16,388 nucleotides of DNA, from positions 1-16,388 of the forward strand of contig JAAWCI010000009.1 of NCBI GenBank assembly GCA_022793145.1, in the 5' to 3' direction. A program made the translations under genes and the position numbers. The number at the start of each line of letters is the position of its first letter. The stretch's first letter is position 1. This DNA comes from Bacilli bacterium. GTDB taxonomy: Bacteria; Bacillota_I; Bacilli_A; RF39; UBA660. The notes beneath the pieces were generated by a model. It did not search any database. It saw nothing but the letters and a program-made list of their open reading frames with translations, and was not told the DNA's origin. Of this stretch, positions 13,336 through 16,388 are shown one piece after another.

Positions 13336-13596
13336 TTATTCAGCTTCTTTATTATATTCTCCAATAATTGCATCTTCAAACATTTTACGTACTTCTTGGT
13401 TGATTGGGTGAGCGATATCACGATAACCTCCAGTAGCAGTTTGACGGCTTGGCATAGCAATAAATAAACCGTTATCCCCTTCAATAATTCTAATATCGTG
13501 AACAGCAAAGCAGTCATCTAATAGTACAGATGCGATTCCCTTCATACGTGAATCTTCTTTTTCTACTTTACGTACACTTACAGATGTAATTTTCAA
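13336..13596 (-). CDS. spoVG: septation regulator / RNA-binding protein SpoVG
   Basis: Small regulator (86 residues, normal for the family is 84-97) that binds nucleic acids and affects septation and sporulation in B. subtilis. It matches SpoVG end to end: MKITSVSVRKVEKEDSRMKG, ASVLLDDCFAVHDIRIIEG, then NGLFIAMPSRQTATGGYRD and AHPINQEVRKMFEDAI. GGGAGAG lies about 8 bases before the ATG. It has its own sigma-A type promoter after veg and a strong terminator directly after its stop, so it can be a one-gene unit inside the cluster. In B. subtilis yabG, veg and spoVG are in the same order but with sspF, ispE, purR and yabJ between veg and spoVG. Confidence 0.97.
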   Translation of the reverse strand: MKITSVSVRKVEKEDSRMKGIASVLLDDCFAVHDIRIIEGDNGLFIAMPSRQTATGGYRDIAHPINQEVRKMFEDAIIGEYNKEAE

Positions 13597-13630
13597 GTAA
13601 ATCTCTCCCTTCAGTATAATTTACACTTTC

Positions 13631-13659
13631 AGTATATAATAAAATAGTTAAAAATGCAA
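13631..13659 (-). promoter_or_regulatory. sigma-A type promoter of spoVG
   Basis: Minus-strand TTGCAT (13659-13654), 17 bases, TATACT (13636-13631). The -10 ends 34 bases before the spoVG start. A second TATACTGAA follows at 13618-13610 without a matching -35. Confidence 0.6.
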
Positions 13660-13666
13660 TAGTTTT

Positions 13667-13885
13667 TTAATAATCTATTCGAATAGTCTTTGTTATTACA
13701 TCTGCATAAGAAAAAGATTTTATTCGATTTTGTTTCTTTTTTAGTTCCACTAAAAAAACATAATCATAAAGTTCTTTAATTGTCACATGGTAACTCTCGT
13801 ATTTATTTCTCCCTAAGCTATATTTTATATAAGCTTCATGTCCAACATGTTCTTTCAAATCCTTCTTAATATCATCTATTGTCAC
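13667..13885 (-). CDS. veg: Veg family protein
   Basis: A 72-residue beta-rich protein of the Veg family, which in B. subtilis is highly expressed and stimulates biofilm gene expression. Recognised from the N-terminal IDDIKKDLKEHVGHEAYIK pattern and the C-terminal SFSYADVITKTIRI, which matches the SYSYADVLTETV end of B. subtilis Veg. The start is a GTG at 13885, supported by AGGAGG 6 bases upstream. That ribosome site begins in the TAG stop of yabG, so the two genes are translationally coupled. The gene order yabG-veg is the same as in B. subtilis. Confidence 0.93.
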   Translation of the reverse strand: MTIDDIKKDLKEHVGHEAYIKYSLGRNKYESYHVTIKELYDYVFLVELKKKQNRIKSFSYADVITKTIRIDY

Positions 13886-13895
13886 TCAGTTCCTC

Positions 13896-14681
13896 CTATC
13901 TTGGATACCCTACATACATTGTACCTTTAGTTTTAATTCCTCCCATACCTGAGGCGCCATATTTAGTCTTTTCTAAAATCGCTTTTAAATCAATATCTTG
14001 ATTAATATCAGATAAACTCATAATGCAGGCAATAATAGCTGGATCTAAAGCATGAATATTAATTCGTTTAGGACTAGAAGCAAAATTTGCTCCTGCTTTT
14101 ATAAGCTCTTCGTAATCAGACTGACAAGCACCTGCAATAATAATCAATTTTTCATGACTTTTTTCATATTTCCGAGCTTCTTTAATCGAATTTACAAAAT
14201 TCACACTATTTTTATACGCTTCTATATTATCTTTATTCCCTTTTTTACTATAAAAAGCATCATGTCCTGTAATAATTACAATATTAGGATTATATTCTTC
14301 TAACCAATTACGAATATTATTTGAAACATTTTCCTCTTTTTCTACAATCCCTACTGCCCATATATTAGAACTTTCATAATAATCCAAACATCTTTTCAAA
14401 TATTCTTCATCACCATCAATGTGTAAAATCTTACCTGGCAAATAAAAATAATCATCTCTATTTAAAACAACATCAGGATTTACTCTTGTTAAAAAATTTT
14501 TTTCTTCCTCCACATCTTCTTCCTCATGATACTTTTTCAAATCTGACAATGGACTGTCTGCGCATAATCGTATATTCAAACCTTTTAAGTAACAAATATC
14601 CTCTTCTATTCCAAGTATTTTAAAAACCATGTCATTAGAATGAGAATTTCTTGTAACCAAATCCCCTACTTTCCATTCCAT
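13896..14681 (-). CDS. yabG: sporulation-specific protease YabG
   Basis: Cysteine protease that processes spore coat and, in clostridia, cortex-hydrolysis proteins. The 261-residue protein starts with an SH3-like region (KVGDLVTRNSH, VFKILGIEED, CYLKGLNIRLCADSP) and continues with the catalytic core: LPGKILHIDGD (81-91), IVIITGHDAFY with H140, IIAGACQSDYEELI with C186, SSPKRINIHALDP, and the C-terminal GASGMGGIKTKG-MYVGYPR signature. H140 and C186 are 46 residues apart, as are the catalytic pair reported for C. difficile YabG (H161/C207, from memory). The protein is about 30 residues shorter than the B. subtilis one. AGGTGA precedes the ATG. Two palindromes lie upstream. A mother-cell promoter would be expected, but I found no convincing one. 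Confidence 0.95.
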   Translation of the reverse strand: MEWKVGDLVTRNSHSNDMVFKILGIEEDICYLKGLNIRLCADSPLSDLKKYHEEEDVEEEKNFLTRVNPDVVLNRDDYFYLPGKILHIDGDEEYLKRCLDYYESSNIWAVGIVEKEENVSNNIRNWLEEYNPNIVIITGHDAFYSKKGNKDNIEAYKNSVNFVNSIKEARKYEKSHEKLIIIAGACQSDYEELIKAGANFASSPKRINIHALDPAIIACIMSLSDINQDIDLKAILEKTKYGASGMGGIKTKGTMYVGYPR

Positions 14682-14695
14682 TTTATCACCTAAAA

Positions 14696-14721
14696 AAGTA
14701 TATGATTTTACTCATATACTT
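14696..14721 (-). repeat. perfect inverted repeat in the yabG leader
   Basis: AAGTATATGA (14696-14705) and TCATATACTT (14712-14721), 10-bp perfect arms with a 6-base spacer. Read on the minus strand, the 3' arm runs into TTTTTT and then the AGGTGA ribosome site of yabG. It can be an operator, or a hairpin of terminator shape placed a few bases before translation starts. Confidence 0.8.
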
Positions 14722-14763
14722 ATGCTGATTTAGTGAGTTACAATCCAAACAATACAATTTTAT

Positions 14764-14777
14764 TAAACTTAAGTTTA
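14764..14777. repeat. 14-bp palindrome upstream of yabG
   Basis: TAAACTTAAGTTTA is a perfect palindrome, with outer matching ACAAT (14754-14758) and ATTGT (14779-14783) placed slightly unevenly. It may be an operator. The remaining gap (14785-14917) is A+T-rich and holds nothing I can name. Confidence 0.55.
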
Positions 14778-14917
14778 TATTGTCATCAAATAATAATACA
14801 TAAGAATAGATTACTATATGTATTTATATTAATCAATCTAGCTATTAAAAATATAAATGAAAAAAGGCATTAATTTTAACTACTTATATGATAAAGTGTC
14901 TATTAATTGGATATGTG

Positions 14918-14944
14918 AAAAAAAAAGTGTCTGAATACACACTT
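14918..14944 (-). terminator. intrinsic terminator of the ABC transporter unit
   Basis: Minus-strand AAGTGT (14944-14939), 8-base loop, ACACTT (14930-14925), then a long run of Ts to about 14918. It is 30 bases past the stop of the anchored protein gene. Confidence 0.8.
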
Positions 14945-14974
14945 CATTTAAAATTTCTGAATAATTGAGATTGC

Positions 14975-15682
14975 TTATTTTCTAATATAACCAAACACCT
15001 GGCTTTTCATTTTGGAATAATCATCTGCATATTTTTCACATACATCATTTCCTAATGTTTCACAATCCAATTCCACATAATCATAATTCATAACCTCTTT
15101 AAAGGTTAGGCTTCCTTGACTATAACCTGTTAAAACATTTGCATCTGTTGTTGATATATTAAAATGCCCATATTTAACACTACTAAAAATATATGTATTT
15201 TTTTTATTGGCTTTTGTTGTTTTATTTAAAAATACAATATATTCATTTTCAGGGTTTAATGGAGTTATTCCACCATAATAATTTATATAATTTCCTTGCC
15301 AATATGAAACTAAATCATATATTTTCAAATTTTTTCCTATTTCTATATTTTTGTCATTTTTTCCTTTAAACACTTCTAAAATCTTCACATTATTAATGAT
15401 ACCAATTCCATAAAATTCAAGTTCTCCATTTACTTTAATTTTTAAAACATATTCAGATTCATTAATTAAATCTTCAATAGTATTTATTTTGTCATCATTA
15501 ATAAATATTTTCTTTGTTTCTGGATATATGTTATATTCAGATTGGATAGGATTAGAAAAATATAATACATTGTTAATAAACTGATTATAATCAATATGTT
15601 TTATTAAACTTCTGCCAACTGGAATAGCAATAATAAATCCCAATATTAATAAGCCACAAATATATATTAATATTTTTCTCAT
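14975..15682 (-). CDS. membrane-anchored extracellular protein of an ABC transporter unit, family unknown
   Basis: A 235-residue protein with a lysine/arginine start and one hydrophobic helix (about 4-23, ILIYICGLLILGFIIAIPVG), no lipobox and no signal peptidase site that I can see, so the rest is probably outside and tethered. The middle (about 65-155) reads as a beta-rich domain (YVLKIKVNGELEFYGIGIINNVKI, EVFKGKND, KNLKIYD, then EYIVFLNK). Two cysteines near the C terminus (CETLGNDVC) could form a disulfide. The ATG follows the ABC gene stop without a gap; GAGG inside that gene serves as ribosome site, so the two are coupled. It could be an accessory or ligand-sensing part of a peptide export or immunity transporter. 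No family recognised. Confidence 0.7.
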   Translation of the reverse strand: MRKILIYICGLLILGFIIAIPVGRSLIKHIDYNQFINNVLYFSNPIQSEYNIYPETKKIFINDDKINTIEDLINESEYVLKIKVNGELEFYGIGIINNVKILEVFKGKNDKNIEIGKNLKIYDLVSYWQGNYINYYGGITPLNPENEYIVFLNKTTKANKKNTYIFSSVKYGHFNISTTDANVLTGYSQGSLTFKEVMNYDYVELDCETLGNDVCEKYADDYSKMKSQVFGYIRK

Positions 15683-16327
15683 TTACAAATCCTCTTTTTT
15701 ATCTTTTAATTTTCCATTTGAGATATAAAAAATCTTATCACAAAGAAACTTTAAATCTTCAATATTGTGGCTTGCTAATAAAACAATTTTATTTTGGCTT
15801 TTTAGGTCTAATATAATATTATGTAAATTTTTTATTGCTTTTTCATCTAATCCATTTGTTGGTTCATCTAAAATAATTATTTGTTGATTCTCCATAATAG
15901 CCTGTGCTATTCTTAGTTTTTGTTTCATCCCCAAAGAATATTCTTTATATTTTTTATCCTTATCATCGTATAAATCCATTTTTTTTAATACTTCATTAAT
16001 ATGTTTATCATCTTTTTTATTGTTAATACGATATAATATATCTAAATTATCAAATCCAGATAAATATGGATAGAAATTTGGTGTTTCTATTAATAAACCA
16101 AAATTACTTAAATCATAATCATTATTTATGATTGATTTATCATCAACTAATACGTCTCCTACATTTGGAAATATCAATGTTGATATAGCACGAAACAACA
16201 TTGTTTTCCCAGAACCATTTCTACCATAAAAACCATATACATTTCCACTACGTAAATCAAGGTTTATGTCATCTAAAATAATTTTATCCCTTATTTTCTT
16301 TGTGTAATTTTTAACTGTCAATTTCAT
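15683..16327 (-). CDS. ABC transporter ATP-binding protein, BcrA/LanF-like
   Basis: ATPase subunit of 214 residues. Visible motifs: Walker A GRNGSGKT (35-42), signature YSLGMKQKLRIAQ (130-142), Walker B and catalytic Glu IIILDEPTNGLDE (150-162), switch His in LLASHN (H187). At the Q-loop position the sequence is LLIETPNFYPYLSGFDNL, with Glu81 instead of Gln; such an E-loop is typical of BcrA and LanF-type ATPases that export or protect against antimicrobial peptides. The ATG at 16327 is chosen because GGGAGGTG lies 6 bases upstream; the in-frame GTG at 16336 is part of that site. The downstream anchored protein gene is coupled to it. No permease is present in the window; it may be fused or located upstream of 16388. 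Confidence 0.9.
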   Translation of the reverse strand: MKLTVKNYTKKIRDKIILDDINLDLRSGNVYGFYGRNGSGKTMLFRAISTLIFPNVGDVLVDDKSIINNDYDLSNFGLLIETPNFYPYLSGFDNLDILYRINNKKDDKHINEVLKKMDLYDDKDKKYKEYSLGMKQKLRIAQAIMENQQIIILDEPTNGLDEKAIKNLHNIILDLKSQNKIVLLASHNIEDLKFLCDKIFYISNGKLKDKKEDL

Positions 16328-16388
16328 ATTTGACACCTCCCAAATCCTTTTTTCTATATATAAATTTTATAAACAATATTAGTATTAC

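Noticed and set aside
13290..13517. Minus-strand 75-codon frame overlapping spoVG and its terminator
   Set aside because: It is another frame of spoVG running through the terminator, without family match or ribosome site.
14857..14934. Plus-strand 25-codon ORF (MKKGINFNYLYDKVSINWICEKKSV) in the yabG-ABC gap
   Set aside because: No Shine-Dalgarno sequence, no convincing promoter, and it runs into the terminator of the opposite strand. Likely chance in A+T-rich DNA.

Overview
The window is about 30% G+C and looks like a chromosomal segment of a spore-forming, low-G+C Gram-positive bacterium of the Bacilli or a close relative. Evidence for this is the RNA polymerase delta subunit gene (rpoE), the spore genes gerQ, yabG, yabP and yabQ together with spoVG and veg, strong GGAGG or GGTGA ribosome binding sites, and TGA used as a true stop codon in several genes (standard bacterial code). 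The compact layout would suit an uncultured gut Bacilli lineage, but that last step is inference. Nearly all of the content is housekeeping or sporulation. No insertion sequence, phage, CRISPR array, rRNA or tRNA was seen.

Layout. (1) Positions 170-3286, minus strand: prfA (release factor 1), prmC (its methyltransferase) and a DUF4026/DUF2314 protein. Between prfA and prmC lies a hexanucleotide repeat that folds into a long hairpin between a perfect Shine-Dalgarno site and the prmC start. (2) 3383-4168, plus: a metallophosphoesterase. (3) 4331-5468, minus: a HAD-type 5'(3')-nucleotidase, a Nudix hydrolase and a possible 19-codon ORF. (4) 5528-7976, minus: DUF1934 gene, argS and rpoE, with overlapping or touching translation signals. 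(5) 8134-10083, plus: a class A penicillin-binding protein resembling the spore PBP PbpG. (6) 10205-11015, minus: pduL and an overlapping small four-cysteine protein. (7) 11184-12135, plus: gerQ with a sigma-E-like promoter, then a LemA family gene with its own promoter. (8) 12248-14681, minus: yabG, veg, spoVG, yabP, yabQ and divIC, a condensed version of the B. subtilis yabG-to-divIC region. (9) 14975 to the window end, minus: an ABC ATPase with an E-loop and a membrane-anchored extracellular protein, probably a peptide export or immunity module whose permease lies outside the window.

How the genes work together. prfA and prmC make and modify the UAG/UAA termination factor. argS and rpoE serve translation and transcription. 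gerQ, yabG, yabP, yabQ and the PBP point to endospore coat, cortex and envelope building, while divIC acts at the division septum. PduL would interconvert acyl-CoA and acyl-phosphate. Several intrinsic terminators touch or enclose the stop codon of the gene they end, so many 3' untranslated regions are close to zero length.

The most unusual signal is the hairpin between the Shine-Dalgarno site and the start codon of prmC. Everything else is largely explained by known families.
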